Virus record (IMG/VR): IMGVR_UViG_3300001683_000125 | Coordinates: 1-21,340 of that record | Strand: one strand, 5' to 3' | DNA length: 21,340 bases | Source: a virus | Shown here: positions 1-8,466 of the stretch, piece by piece | Layout of the letters: each line of letters begins with the position of its first letter | Numbering within the stretch: the stretch's first letter is position 1 | Translations under genes and position numbers: made by a program | Notes under the pieces: model-generated | What the model was told of the DNA's origin: nothing | Seen by the model: the letters and a program-made list of their open reading frames with translations, nothing else | Database searches by the model: none

Positions 1-16
1 TATAACTCATCACATA

Positions 17-30
17 TATTTATATAAATA
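17..30 (+). promoter_or_regulatory. T4-type late promoter box (TATAAATA) ahead of the tail cap gene
   Basis: TATAAATA lies at 23-30, about 30 bases upstream of the ATG at 61, the usual distance for a T4-like late promoter, which needs only this -10-like box. The box is half of a 14-base perfect palindrome (17-30), so an identical box reads on the minus strand at 17-24. A purine-rich ribosome site (AAAGGA, 48-53) follows at good spacing from the ATG. Late-promoter function is inferred from the T4 consensus. Confidence 0.7.
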
Positions 31-60
31 GTTGATATAAGTTTAATAAAGGAATTCGTT

Positions 61-1080
61 ATGTCTTGGTACGTAGAAACGGGAAAATGGTTGGTCAGGC
101 ACAAAGGAAAACTAACACTGGGGGCATATGGAGCGGCTGCAGGAGTTGCATCATATAATGACGTTTGGGGTGACGTAGATAAGCTTCCTGATATTATTGC
201 TGGCGAAATACTTGTACAATTCCCAGAAGACAAATCTGCAGGCGATTTTTGGACTGAAATGACATTCTTCACGTGGAAACATTCCACATCAGGTATTCAT
301 TTAGACAAAGGGGTTAATACACAATCAAGTGAACAAAAAACCGATTTTCTTGGTATATTACGGTTACCAATGCCTTTGCAATTATCTACGGCATACACTG
401 GTAAATTTTCTGAGGCGGACGACATGAATGTCGATCGAGGAAATCTTGGAGGGGGGTGGAGTGTGGCAGAACGTGCCATAGGAATCTACAAAGGTGGGTT
501 TGTTGAAGCTAAGAAAGGAATGAATGCACTTGCGAATTTGAATAACACAGCATCAATGTCGAATGCAAGTATTAATAACAATAATATGGGTATGAAATAT
601 GAAGGTGCAAACCTAAGAGGACATTCTTTTACTTGGAGGTTGTCCGCAAAAAGTCAATCAGAGCAAAATCTTATATTGAAAGTTATTGCAACATTAAAAG
701 GTATGTCATTACCTGCAAATAATTGGGGTGGAAGAGAAGACTATGAGAATTTTAAGAGAAGTATTCAAGCAATGAACGCGTCAGCAACAGATGAAGCTAA
801 GAAAGCAGACGGCTATAAACCGTTTGGTACAGCAGATTCTGTGGGTGGAGGACGTTTAACAATACCACCAACAGTTACCGTTAGGTTTTTAGATGGAGAT
901 GAAGAAAATCCGTCATTATTTAAAATTAAAGACTCATTCATAACAAACGTAGAAATTAATTATACTTCTCAAGGATCATGGCAAGCACACCATGATGGTT
1001 CTCCGATGGAAGTGCAAATATCAATAACACTGAAAGAAGTTAAGATGATCACAAGACAAGACGTCATGAGCGGATACTAA
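61..1080 (+). CDS. 48: Baseplate tail-tube cap protein, gp48-like
   Basis: This 339-aa protein is the probable cap joining the baseplate hub to the tail tube (T4 gp48, 364 aa; the related gp54 is 320 aa). The N-terminal 30 residues hold an amphipathic/Ala-Gly stretch (GAYGAAAGVASYNDVWG). The C-terminal part has the tail-tube-like beta pattern F-x-I-x-x-S-F-I-T-N-V-E-I-N-Y-T-S-x-G-S-W followed by DGSPMEVQISITLKEV, typical of tube-fold proteins of the gp48/gp54/gp19 group. The middle (residues 95-230) is Asn/Met-rich and less conserved. The start is chosen from AAAGGA seven bases upstream, behind a late promoter box. Position directly before gp53 and the hub genes supports the call. gp54 is the main alternative, and I cannot separate the two with certainty. 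Confidence 0.75.
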   Translation: MSWYVETGKWLVRHKGKLTLGAYGAAAGVASYNDVWGDVDKLPDIIAGEILVQFPEDKSAGDFWTEMTFFTWKHSTSGIHLDKGVNTQSSEQKTDFLGILRLPMPLQLSTAYTGKFSEADDMNVDRGNLGGGWSVAERAIGIYKGGFVEAKKGMNALANLNNTASMSNASINNNNMGMKYEGANLRGHSFTWRLSAKSQSEQNLILKVIATLKGMSLPANNWGGREDYENFKRSIQAMNASATDEAKKADGYKPFGTADSVGGGRLTIPPTVTVRFLDGDEENPSLFKIKDSFITNVEINYTSQGSWQAHHDGSPMEVQISITLKEVKMITRQDVMSGY

Positions 1081-1081
1081 T

Positions 1082-1585
1082 ATGAAGAAATATACAGAAT
1101 TATTACCAAAATTAGACTATAATGGTGTTTTAGTAACAGACATCACTCGTAGGTTTGCCATTAGTGATGGAGTTAAAGAGTTTAAAGACGAGTATTATAA
1201 AACTCAAATCAAGCAACACCAAACTCCAGAAGTAGTTTCTAGTGTATTATACGGAACACCTGATTATTGGTGGGTGATTTGTGCAATCAATGATGTTTAC
1301 GACCCTTTTTATGATTGGGTAATGTCAGACAACGAGGTATATGCATATACAGAAAAGAAATATGATGATATTAACGGTATCCATCATTTCCAAGATGCAG
1401 AATATAATGTATATGAAAATAATAATGCAGAATCTACATTAGAACCAATTACTAATATTGAATATGAAATGTACCAGAATGATTTAAAGTTGAGAATTAA
1501 TACAATCAAACCCAAAAATATCAAAAGGGTTGTGAAAGAAATGCGTGATAGATTGAAACTTTTACCAACTCAACAACAAGGTTAA
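1082..1585 (+). CDS. 53: Baseplate wedge protein, gp53-like
   Basis: This 167-aa protein matches the gp53 family, which in T4 (196 aa) joins wedges around the hub as the baseplate forms. The recognisable core is residues 55-80: a YGTPDYWWVICAIND segment and then DPFYDWVMSDNE, the family signature of a Tyr/Trp-rich LysM-like fold ending in a D-P-F-Y-D-W turn. The N-terminus (YTELLPKLDYNGVLVTDITRRFAI) also fits. The start lies one base after the stop of the upstream cap gene, and its ribosome site sits in the end of that gene, so translation is probably coupled. The C-terminal third is charged and poorly conserved. Confidence 0.85.
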   Translation: MKKYTELLPKLDYNGVLVTDITRRFAISDGVKEFKDEYYKTQIKQHQTPEVVSSVLYGTPDYWWVICAINDVYDPFYDWVMSDNEVYAYTEKKYDDINGIHHFQDAEYNVYENNNAESTLEPITNIEYEMYQNDLKLRINTIKPKNIKRVVKEMRDRLKLLPTQQQG

Positions 1586-1588
1586 TAT

Positions 1589-2884
1589 ATGTCAGAATTG
1601 ATCAACATGAAACAGTGCAGTGATTGGCATGTTTTATTGACAAATATAAAAGGCGATGAGGTCACCATCGGTAAAAATACCATTCAACAACTATCAATAT
1701 ATGAATCAATATATAATAACAGTATGTTTGGTCATTTGCTGATTGAAGACGATACTGGTTTTATTGAAACTCTAGGACTAATTGGTTCTGGCGAAGAAAC
1801 TATTGAAGTGTTTATTGAAACTCCAAATGCATCAGAAGATATGGAGACTAATAATATAGAAAAGGTATTTGTTATTAATTCTTTATCAAATGTCCACCGT
1901 GTATTAGACGGCACAGGTAAGACAACATTTTCTTTAGGGTTTGTTTCTCCATACTTAGTAAAGAATAATACGACAAAAATTAGTCGGTCGTTTAATGCTA
2001 TGACTTCTTCTGAAATTGTAGAATACACAGCACTAGATATTTTAGAAATTGGTGGTGATGATAATTTTGACTTCTCGAGTCTTGTTACAAACACTCCGAC
2101 AAAATATACAAAGAACCTTGTTGTTCCTAACTGGAAACCTTTTGATTTATTTAACTTTTTAGCAAAACATTCTATTTCTGTTGAGGGAGACAGCAATTAC
2201 ATATTCTTTGAAAATAACGATGGATTTCATTTCACCACAATTGAAGCACTCAAACAAGAAGAGATAATCAGAATGATTACGGTCACCGGAACCGTTGATT
2301 CAGGAAATAAGCAAGGTGGTATTGGTGAAGTGCTAATAGAAGGTAATAATGCGGAAGCATATGACGAAACTACTCGATTTAATATTTCTAGTGGTACTGC
2401 AACTGGTATGTATGGTGGTAGAATGATTGCTCATAATATACTTACAAAATCAATCGAAACGTATGATATCACAAACACACCAAAGGGTAGTAAATTGGGT
2501 GATGTTGGTTTTGGTGACGTATTTAAGAAAGAACAAGAACCTGCTTCACATATAGGATATATGAGTTCTAATTACTTATATGATATTCACGACAAAGAAG
2601 AAAGGTCTCATTACCCTTTATATGATATGAAATTGTCTGAACTGAGGTCTACTTTAATTAAATTAACACTTCCTGGTGATACTAATATATTCGCAGGTAA
2701 TACTTTTGAATTATTGCTACCTTCTACGACATACGATTCTCAAGAAATGGATAGATATATGAGTGGTAATTATTTAATTACTGCTATCCATCATAAAATA
2801 AATTCAGCAGGTTATGAAATGACTATGGAATGTTCAAAAGACGGGTTTGATTTTGAACTCGATGAAAGTACAATGGAACAATAG
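1589..2884 (+). CDS. 27: Baseplate hub protein, gp27-like
   Basis: This 431-aa protein is probably the trimeric hub subunit that links the tail tube to the spike, the role of T4 gp27 (391 aa) and of the first half of VgrG. It opens with a beta-barrel pattern (DWHVLLTNIKGDEVTIG, then QQLSIYESIYNNSMFGHLLIEDD) typical of tube-like hub domains. It ends with a second one (YLITAIHHKINSAGYEMTM). Lengths and order (hub, then the OB-fold spike 8 bases later) fit. An AAGG site is placed about 7 bases ahead of the ATG, three bases after the gp53 stop. The family call rests on pattern and synteny. The gene sits beside gp5, whereas in T4 gene 27 is in a different cluster, as expected of marine T4-like genomes. 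Confidence 0.65.
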   Translation: MSELINMKQCSDWHVLLTNIKGDEVTIGKNTIQQLSIYESIYNNSMFGHLLIEDDTGFIETLGLIGSGEETIEVFIETPNASEDMETNNIEKVFVINSLSNVHRVLDGTGKTTFSLGFVSPYLVKNNTTKISRSFNAMTSSEIVEYTALDILEIGGDDNFDFSSLVTNTPTKYTKNLVVPNWKPFDLFNFLAKHSISVEGDSNYIFFENNDGFHFTTIEALKQEEIIRMITVTGTVDSGNKQGGIGEVLIEGNNAEAYDETTRFNISSGTATGMYGGRMIAHNILTKSIETYDITNTPKGSKLGDVGFGDVFKKEQEPASHIGYMSSNYLYDIHDKEERSHYPLYDMKLSELRSTLIKLTLPGDTNIFAGNTFELLLPSTTYDSQEMDRYMSGNYLITAIHHKINSAGYEMTMECSKDGFDFELDESTMEQ

Positions 2885-2892
2885 GATATATT

Positions 2893-3912
2893 ATGCAATT
2901 AATGGGATTTGATAGTTTTATTTGGTTTACTGGTGTTGTTGAAGACAGAGATGATCCAATGAGGTTAGGAAGAGTGCGTGTTAGAATGTTTCATTTACAC
3001 ACAGAAAAAAAGGTTAAAGGTATATCTGAAGGTATTCCTACGGAAGATTTGCCTTGGGCATACCCTATGCAACCCATTACATCCGCTGCGGTTAATGGTA
3101 TAGGAACTACTCCACTCGGTCCAGTAGAAGGAACGCATGTTGTTGGTTTCTTTAGAGACGGAACAAATTGCCAAGACCCAGTTGTTATGGGAACTCTTGG
3201 AGGATATCCATTAGATTTGCCTGGAGAAAGTGGATTTAATGATCCTAATAAGAAATATCCAAGAAAAGAGAATTTAAAAGAACCAGATACTCATAGACGT
3301 GCGGTGGTTGATTTTGAAGATCCGGTAGAAGGGGAACTTTGGTCTAGCAAAACAACTCAATTAGATGATGACCACGAACCAGAAGATGGAAGTGACGCAA
3401 TTAGAGTACAAGATGTTGGGGTTACTCTAGCAAGAAACCCAGGAACGACTTGGGACGAACCAGAAAACCCTTTTGCGGCAGAGTATCCGTTCAACCATGT
3501 GCGTGAATCCGAAAGTGGTCACATAGAAGAGTGGGACGACACACCAGAAGCAGAACGTTTGATGCGTTGGCACAAGTCCGGAACGTTTGAAGAAATTCAC
3601 CCGTCGGGACAAAAAGTAACAAAGGTAGTTGCAGATAATTACCATATTACTATGGGTGATGAGTTTATTCATATTAGAAAGGATAAGGATACATTTGGTG
3701 GGGATTTGTATGTGACAATTGAAGGTGGGTGTCATATGCATATTAAAGAAGATTATAACTTACAAGTAGACGGTGATATGAATATGGATGTCGCAGGTGC
3801 TTGGAATGTTAATGTGATGGGGAATACTAAGATTATGACAGCAGGTACTAAAATGGATGAGTCGGCATTGAATCATACCATTAAAGGTGCTATTATACAC
3901 TTAAATCCATAG
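2893..3912 (+). CDS. 5: Baseplate spike protein, gp5/VgrG-like, without lysozyme domain
   Basis: This 339-aa protein is the likely central spike that pierces the host outer membrane. Residues 8-110 form an OB-fold of the gp5/VgrG type (FTGVVEDRDDPMRLGRVRVRMF, later LPWAYPMQP, then GTHVVGFFRDG and DPVVMGTLGG). A Pro/Glu/Asp-rich linker covers about 115-215. Residues about 225-335 are short alternating beta repeats (HIKEDYNLQVDGDMNMDVAG, WNVNVMGNTKI), the triple-stranded beta-helix of spike proteins. T4 gp5 is 575 aa with a lysozyme domain between OB-fold and helix. Here no lysozyme-like segment is visible and the length difference fits its absence. AGGAT lies upstream of the ATG. The partner PAAR tip is encoded at 5939. 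Confidence 0.85.
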   Translation: MQLMGFDSFIWFTGVVEDRDDPMRLGRVRVRMFHLHTEKKVKGISEGIPTEDLPWAYPMQPITSAAVNGIGTTPLGPVEGTHVVGFFRDGTNCQDPVVMGTLGGYPLDLPGESGFNDPNKKYPRKENLKEPDTHRRAVVDFEDPVEGELWSSKTTQLDDDHEPEDGSDAIRVQDVGVTLARNPGTTWDEPENPFAAEYPFNHVRESESGHIEEWDDTPEAERLMRWHKSGTFEEIHPSGQKVTKVVADNYHITMGDEFIHIRKDKDTFGGDLYVTIEGGCHMHIKEDYNLQVDGDMNMDVAGAWNVNVMGNTKIMTAGTKMDESALNHTIKGAIIHLNP

Positions 3913-3921
3913 GAGTAAGTC

Positions 3922-5937
3922 ATGGGAATGTTCAACGATGTTAATGATGCAATGGGGCAAGTTGGTGGTTTACTAAAATCACCTGCAATGTCTTCTGTTG
4001 ATAATATGAAGAACGCATCTACAAGTTTAAATGTAACAGCAAACTTGGATCAATACACATTAGAGCAAGGGTTTCCTGGACACGGTAATGCATTTTATCA
4101 ACAGATGCAAGAGATACAAAACCTTTCTGATGCATTTGATGAATGTGGTAATTATGCTCAAGACTTAGTTCAAGCATCTACTGAGGACTATATTAAGAGT
4201 ACTGGTATTCAAGAAGCAGGAAGGGATCTCGCCAATACGTTAGGTCAATATAAAGACGAAATTGATTGTGCAGCAGGTTTTGCTACACTATTCGATTCTA
4301 AAGGTATATTAGATGACGTATTAGGTATCGGAGATTTACCTCAAATACAATCCCGTGTACAGCAGATTATAAAAGACGCAACAAACCCAAATAAACTTGC
4401 TAATATGATTACAAACCTTGACGCAGTTCAGGGATTATTGCAACCATTTAATGACTTCTGTACAGGGATGAAAGACGCATTGAATCAATTGGTTGCAAAA
4501 GATTTAGCATCTATGAATGCTATTCTAAACAAGTTAGCACAATGGGCAGCCTTTACCAACCTAGCAACAAGTGACCCTTGTGCTTTGGTGAATAATAATA
4601 AGATGTTTTCTGCAATCACAGACCCAGTAATGGACGATATTCTAGATCTATATGATGGATTGCTTGGTGGTAATGTGGGCGATACAATCGGTGATATATT
4701 TGCACCAGACACACCAACAGCATTAATTGGAGGTTCTTCTCTAAACCAAGTCGGAGCAAGTGCAGTTCCTTTTGGTGAGTATTTCTCAACTATTGGTACT
4801 GATATCGGAGGAGGTATTACAGCAAGTATTGGTAATATTGTAAAATCGTCAGGAGAACAACTTAGTGATTTTTTAGGACTGGATGATGGTGGGACAGTTG
4901 TAGCAACATATACCAAAAGTTGGAATGGAACAGAGTGGGTTAGAGACGAAGACAATACTATTATTTCTGGTGTAGAATCTGTGACTGCCGGAGCTCTGGC
5001 AGGGAACAACTCATTCAACCCAGCATTAGATAACTTTAAAAAGATGAAAGAAGGTGTTGAGTTTGAAGCATTTAATAATACAAATGCTGTTAAAACTATT
5101 ATTTCTGAGTCATGTAGGGACGGTGTTGGGTCAAACCAATCCGATTGTTTAGCAAGTGGTGGAGCATGGTCTACTTCTAAATATTACCCAACAAACAAAG
5201 CAATTTCGGACGCTGCGAAAGGGTTGGGTGTCGCTTCGTTTGATGATGTTGCAAGTGGTTCTGATTTATTCAATACAACAACCGAAATTACAGATTTGAA
5301 TGCCGTTGAGAATGGTATTGATAATGATTTAGCAACAGAAAGTGTTTCTGGAGGAAATGTCGATTTGAATGCTGTTGAGAATGGTATTGATAATGATTTA
5401 GCAACAGAAGAACCTCCAGGTTCAGGAGCAGACACACCGTCAAACTCAGGTGGATCTGGTGTCGGAAAATCCCAAAGTGTATCAAAATCAATAAATAGGA
5501 GTGTAGGAAGGTCGGCTACAGCAACATCATTTACACCACGAGCACCAAGTGCGTCTAGAAGACCGGAACAAGGTAAAACCCCTTTCTCTAAATCTGCGAA
5601 TAATATCTCAAACTCAACAGGAGCTAAGGTACAAACTCCAGGTTCTACTAATTCCTTTGAAGATAATATTTCTTCGTTTGATTCTGACACAAATGCGGTC
5701 AAAAACGCAATTAGTTCTGGTGATTTTTCTAATATAACATCGTGTAGGTGTGTTGGAGGAAAGGTGTATGATACTGATGCGGGTTCATGTGCAGCCAGTG
5801 GTGGGTTATGGAAATGCCAAAAAGGAACATCTGGATTACCATCAGGGAGTATGAAATCAAACGATATGATAACGAACGCAAGAAATGTTGAACTTAGTTC
5901 AGTTCTTCCTACATCGTCAGCATTTAAGGGGTTATAG
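3922..5937 (+). CDS. Unrecognised structural protein between spike and PAAR genes
   Basis: I do not recognise this 671-aa protein. It has a strong AGGAG site (3911-3915) and sits 9 bases after the spike gene and 1 base before the PAAR gene, so a baseplate hub or virion role is likely. Residues 1-230 look mostly helical with scattered Cys and few charged clusters. Residues 260-340 are Gly/Ile-rich. Residues about 458-496 hold two copies of a DLNAVENGIDNDLATE segment. Residues about 500-575 are Ser/Gly/Asn-rich with Arg and Lys, probably a flexible linker. Two Cys/Trp modules occur: C398-x10-C-x6-W416, and one from C610 (preceded by C608) to W630. No signal peptide or membrane helix is seen. 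A tape-like or hub-associated role is possible but unproven. Confidence 0.85.
   Translation: MGMFNDVNDAMGQVGGLLKSPAMSSVDNMKNASTSLNVTANLDQYTLEQGFPGHGNAFYQQMQEIQNLSDAFDECGNYAQDLVQASTEDYIKSTGIQEAGRDLANTLGQYKDEIDCAAGFATLFDSKGILDDVLGIGDLPQIQSRVQQIIKDATNPNKLANMITNLDAVQGLLQPFNDFCTGMKDALNQLVAKDLASMNAILNKLAQWAAFTNLATSDPCALVNNNKMFSAITDPVMDDILDLYDGLLGGNVGDTIGDIFAPDTPTALIGGSSLNQVGASAVPFGEYFSTIGTDIGGGITASIGNIVKSSGEQLSDFLGLDDGGTVVATYTKSWNGTEWVRDEDNTIISGVESVTAGALAGNNSFNPALDNFKKMKEGVEFEAFNNTNAVKTIISESCRDGVGSNQSDCLASGGAWSTSKYYPTNKAISDAAKGLGVASFDDVASGSDLFNTTTEITDLNAVENGIDNDLATESVSGGNVDLNAVENGIDNDLATEEPPGSGADTPSNSGGSGVGKSQSVSKSINRSVGRSATATSFTPRAPSASRRPEQGKTPFSKSANNISNSTGAKVQTPGSTNSFEDNISSFDSDTNAVKNAISSGDFSNITSCRCVGGKVYDTDAGSCAASGGLWKCQKGTSGLPSGSMKSNDMITNARNVELSSVLPTSSAFKGL
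5113..5169 (+). other. Cys/Trp module in the 671-aa protein, copy 1
   Basis: It encodes CRDGVGSNQSDCLASGGAW: C, ten residues, C, six residues, W. It is followed by a Ser/Thr/Tyr segment. It belongs to the family of modules described for the giant protein and gp8. Confidence 0.8.
5293..5409 (+). repeat. Tandem 69-base (23-codon) in-frame duplication
   Basis: Two 48-base copies (5293-5340 and 5362-5409), each encoding DLNAVENGIDNDLATE, are separated by a 21-base spacer and differ at one third-codon base (GCC versus GCT at 5304/5373). The period is 69 bases, so frame is kept. Near-identity at the DNA level in an otherwise diverged gene suggests a recent duplication. Confidence 0.95.
5743..5817 (+). 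other. Cys/Trp module in the 671-aa protein, copy 2
   Basis: It encodes C-R-C-V-G-G followed by DTDAGSCAASGGLWKC. The Cys-to-Cys spacing is twelve (from the second Cys), the C-x6-W end is intact, and extra Cys flank both sides. It lies 40 residues before the C-terminus. Confidence 0.75.
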
Positions 5938-5938
5938 A

Positions 5939-6229
5939 ATGCCGTCAGCAGTCAGGTTAGGTGATGTTTGTACTGGGCACGGGTGCTACGGAGGAAGAGC
6001 TAATGTATCAGCATCAGGAAACGTTATGATTAATAGTCGTGGTGCACATAGAGTCGGAGATGGTTGGGGTGAGCACGGTTGTGTGGTGTGTCCTGACCAC
6101 GGAAGTAGTCAAGCATCAGGGAGTCCTACAGTATTTGTAAATAGTAGACCACTAGCAAGGGTAGGCGATTCTGTTGCGTGTGGGAGCGCAAATTCGACAG
6201 GTTCTGGTAACGTAATTGCTAATGGTTAG
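5939..6229 (+). CDS. PAAR-domain spike tip protein
   Basis: This 96-aa protein is a PAAR-repeat cone that caps the spike, like T4 gp5.4 (97 aa). PAAR hallmarks are MPSAVRLGDVCTGHG at the N-terminus, VMINSRGAHRVGD in the middle and VFVNSRPLARVGDSVACG near the end, the repeated 'v-x-v-N-g-r-p-x-a-r-v-G-D' pattern. Candidate zinc ligands are the His and Cys residues in CTGHGC, HRVGD, HGCVVCPDHG and SVACG; PAAR proteins usually use three His and one Cys. I chose ATG 5939 rather than the in-frame ATG at 5885, because AAGGGG (5926-5931) is correctly spaced from it, it abuts the previous stop, and the PAAR fold begins there. Confidence 0.9.
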   Translation: MPSAVRLGDVCTGHGCYGGRANVSASGNVMINSRGAHRVGDGWGEHGCVVCPDHGSSQASGSPTVFVNSRPLARVGDSVACGSANSTGSGNVIANG

Positions 6230-6237
6230 TATAAATA
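6230..6237 (+). promoter_or_regulatory. Late promoter box ahead of gene 25
   Basis: TATAAATA overlaps the end of the PAAR gene by no base and lies 27 bases before the ATG at 6265, in a 35-base gap. It matches the T4 late promoter consensus exactly. The AAAGGG ribosome site (6252-6257) follows. Confidence 0.75.
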
Positions 6238-6264
6238 TAGTATAGTGATATAAAGGGATTATAG

Positions 6265-6669
6265 ATGAAACCGATACGCAGAGGCATCAACAGACGTTAT
6301 AAAGATATCGATTTAGATATGATTGTGCACCCACACACGGACGATATTGTTGGTAGATACGATGATGAGGCTCTAACTGGGTCTATTTTAAACATTATCA
6401 AAACTCGAAAGGGTGAAAGGGTATTTAACCCAGATTTTGGTTCAAATGTATATCACTCGTTATTTGAACCGATGACTTCTACCTGCAGAATCACCCTTGA
6501 AGCACAAATTGAAAACGCATTGCATCAGTGGGAACCAAGGATAGTATTAAATTTTGTAAATATTACGGCAGAGGAAGAAAGAAATGCTTATAATGTTTCT
6601 ATTGGATATACTCCAGTTTCTGGTGGTGCAATGAGAGAAATTGAGTTCTTTTTAAATAGATTAAGATAA
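6265..6669 (+). CDS. 25: Baseplate wedge protein gp25
   Basis: This 134-aa protein matches gp25 (T4, 132 aa), a small conserved wedge protein also found in type VI secretion systems (TssE). Family features are the N-terminal basic start, DIVGRYDDEALTGSILNII, the key TRKGERVFNPDFGSNVYHSLFEP segment in the middle with the Glu-Arg pair (E-R-V-F), and CRITLEAQIENALHQWEPRI in the last half. The gene has its own late promoter box and an AAAGGG ribosome site. It lies immediately upstream of gp6, its direct partner in the wedge. Confidence 0.93.
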   Translation: MKPIRRGINRRYKDIDLDMIVHPHTDDIVGRYDDEALTGSILNIIKTRKGERVFNPDFGSNVYHSLFEPMTSTCRITLEAQIENALHQWEPRIVLNFVNITAEEERNAYNVSIGYTPVSGGAMREIEFFLNRLR

Positions 6670-6678
6670 AGGTGTAAT

Positions 6679-8451
6679 ATGGCACAACATGATAAACAAT
6701 TAAAAGTTTCAGAATTAGAATTTGATAACGTTAAAAAGAATATCAAGGACTTTTTAAGAGACCAAGACACATTTACTGACTACGATTTTGAAGGGTCGGG
6801 CATGTCTGTTATGTTAGATGTAATGGCATATACTACTCATTATATGGGATTTCATGCTAATATGGCAATCAATGAGTCCTTCCTAGATACAGCAACACTC
6901 AGAAATTCGGTAGTATCTCACGCAAAGTCTATTGGTTATACACCAAGTTCAGTTACTTCTTCCGAGGCAATTATTAAGTTATCTTTTGATACTACTGGAC
7001 TTGACCCACTTTCGATTCCTGTTGAAAAAGGAACAACGTTTACATCTACAGTAAATGGTTCTGCTTTACAATTCGTTGCTCTAGAAACTGTGAATATATT
7101 CCCAGATGAGTCTGGAGACTTCACTGGTGAAATCAAAGTGAACCAAGGAACAATGAAAACTTTAGAGTGGGACGTTGATGGTACAGCCACCCAATCGTAT
7201 TTTATTAGAGACGCAGGATGTGACCGAGCTACTATCGATTTGGGTATTATTGAACCACCATCAACTTTTTCAGTTCCGTGGACTAATAATGAATTATTGT
7301 CAGAACTAGTTCCTTTCTCTCAAGTATGGTTTGTACAAGAAGGGTTAGATGAAGTTACTGAAATCTATTTTGGCAATGGTATATTTGGTAAAATTCCAAA
7401 ACAAGGACAAACCGTTTCTGTTGAATATTTATCAACTAATGGCGAAGTCGGAAACTATACATCTACAATTAGAGACCAACTGTTTTCACTAGATGTTACT
7501 ATTGGTGAAAATTATGATTCAAATAGAGTTACTATTGAAACTGTAAACTCTTCCAACCTTGGTGCATCTGCAGAATCTACTGAATCAATTAGACAAACAG
7601 CACCTAAGTCTTATGAAAGACAAAACCGTGCTGTAACTGCCGAAGATTATAAAACTATTCTTTTAGAAAAATACCCTAATATTGATTCTATCAGTGTATG
7701 GGGAGGTGAAGACAATGATCCACCTCAATACGGTGCTGTGTTTATATCAATTAAACCTAAGCACGGTCTAGAGTTATCTCCTATTACTAAGAATCATATT
7801 AAAGATGATATTCTTAGTAAATATAATATGTTAGCAATTAACCCTATTATTGTTACTCCAGAATACACGTATATTGATATCGAAACAACAGTTAATTTCG
7901 ATCCACTGAAAACTTCATTATCTCTCGGTGAGATCCAGAACTCGGTTAGAGATTCTGTTTCTGCGTTCTTTGAGAGTGAGATTACTGAATTTAAAGTTGA
8001 TTTGAAGTTCTCTAAAATGACTAGGGTTATTGATGATGCAGAAGGTTCTATTACTAATAATACAACTACATTAAAGATTTATAAGAAATTTTATACTCAA
8101 GCATCTAATACTATCGGTAACTACATATTCAAATTTAATAATAAATTGAATCCAGGTTCTGTTGTATCTTCTGTATTTGGTTCTACTACAGACGGGTCTC
8201 AAATGGCATTGTTAGATGACGGTCAAGGTAATGTATTGCTTTATGATATTATAGCAGAAGGATTCATTAATACGGCACAAGGAAGCATTGATTACGAAGA
8301 AGGAACTATTGAATTAATTGGATTTAACCCAGTCCTTGATAACAATACAGTAATATCTTTATATGGTGTACCGAAAATTAATGATATCAGCACAATACGT
8401 AATAATCTATTGGTACTAAATAGTACAAACGTTATTGTCAAACCCATCTAA
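6679..8451 (+). CDS. 6: Baseplate wedge protein gp6
   Basis: This 590-aa protein is the gp6 family wedge protein (T4, 660 aa), which forms the continuous inner ring of the baseplate and belongs with the Baseplate_J group. The N-terminal part has YDFEGSGMSVMLDVMAYTTHYMGFHANMAINESF, a strong family signature. The J-like core is recognisable at ESTESIRQTAPKSYERQNRAVTAEDYKTILLEKYPNI (residues 294-330), followed by SVWGGEDNDPPQYGAVFISIKP. The C-terminal half is a beta-rich domain. AAAGGTG precedes the ATG, ten bases after gp25. It has no Cys/Trp modules, unlike its downstream neighbours. Confidence 0.93.
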   Translation: MAQHDKQLKVSELEFDNVKKNIKDFLRDQDTFTDYDFEGSGMSVMLDVMAYTTHYMGFHANMAINESFLDTATLRNSVVSHAKSIGYTPSSVTSSEAIIKLSFDTTGLDPLSIPVEKGTTFTSTVNGSALQFVALETVNIFPDESGDFTGEIKVNQGTMKTLEWDVDGTATQSYFIRDAGCDRATIDLGIIEPPSTFSVPWTNNELLSELVPFSQVWFVQEGLDEVTEIYFGNGIFGKIPKQGQTVSVEYLSTNGEVGNYTSTIRDQLFSLDVTIGENYDSNRVTIETVNSSNLGASAESTESIRQTAPKSYERQNRAVTAEDYKTILLEKYPNIDSISVWGGEDNDPPQYGAVFISIKPKHGLELSPITKNHIKDDILSKYNMLAINPIIVTPEYTYIDIETTVNFDPLKTSLSLGEIQNSVRDSVSAFFESEITEFKVDLKFSKMTRVIDDAEGSITNNTTTLKIYKKFYTQASNTIGNYIFKFNNKLNPGSVVSSVFGSTTDGSQMALLDDGQGNVLLYDIIAEGFINTAQGSIDYEEGTIELIGFNPVLDNNTVISLYGVPKINDISTIRNNLLVLNSTNVIVKPI

Positions 8452-8466
8452 TAGATAAAGGTAATT

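Noticed and set aside
4485-5702. Long minus-strand open frames opposite the 671-aa gene
   Set aside because: They overlap a plus-strand gene with a strong ribosome site, and their products are low-complexity Pro/Ser/Val sequences with no recognisable fold.
5885-5938. Upstream in-frame ATG for the PAAR gene
   Set aside because: It would overlap the end of the previous gene by 53 bases, has no ribosome site, and the extra residues do not fit the PAAR fold.
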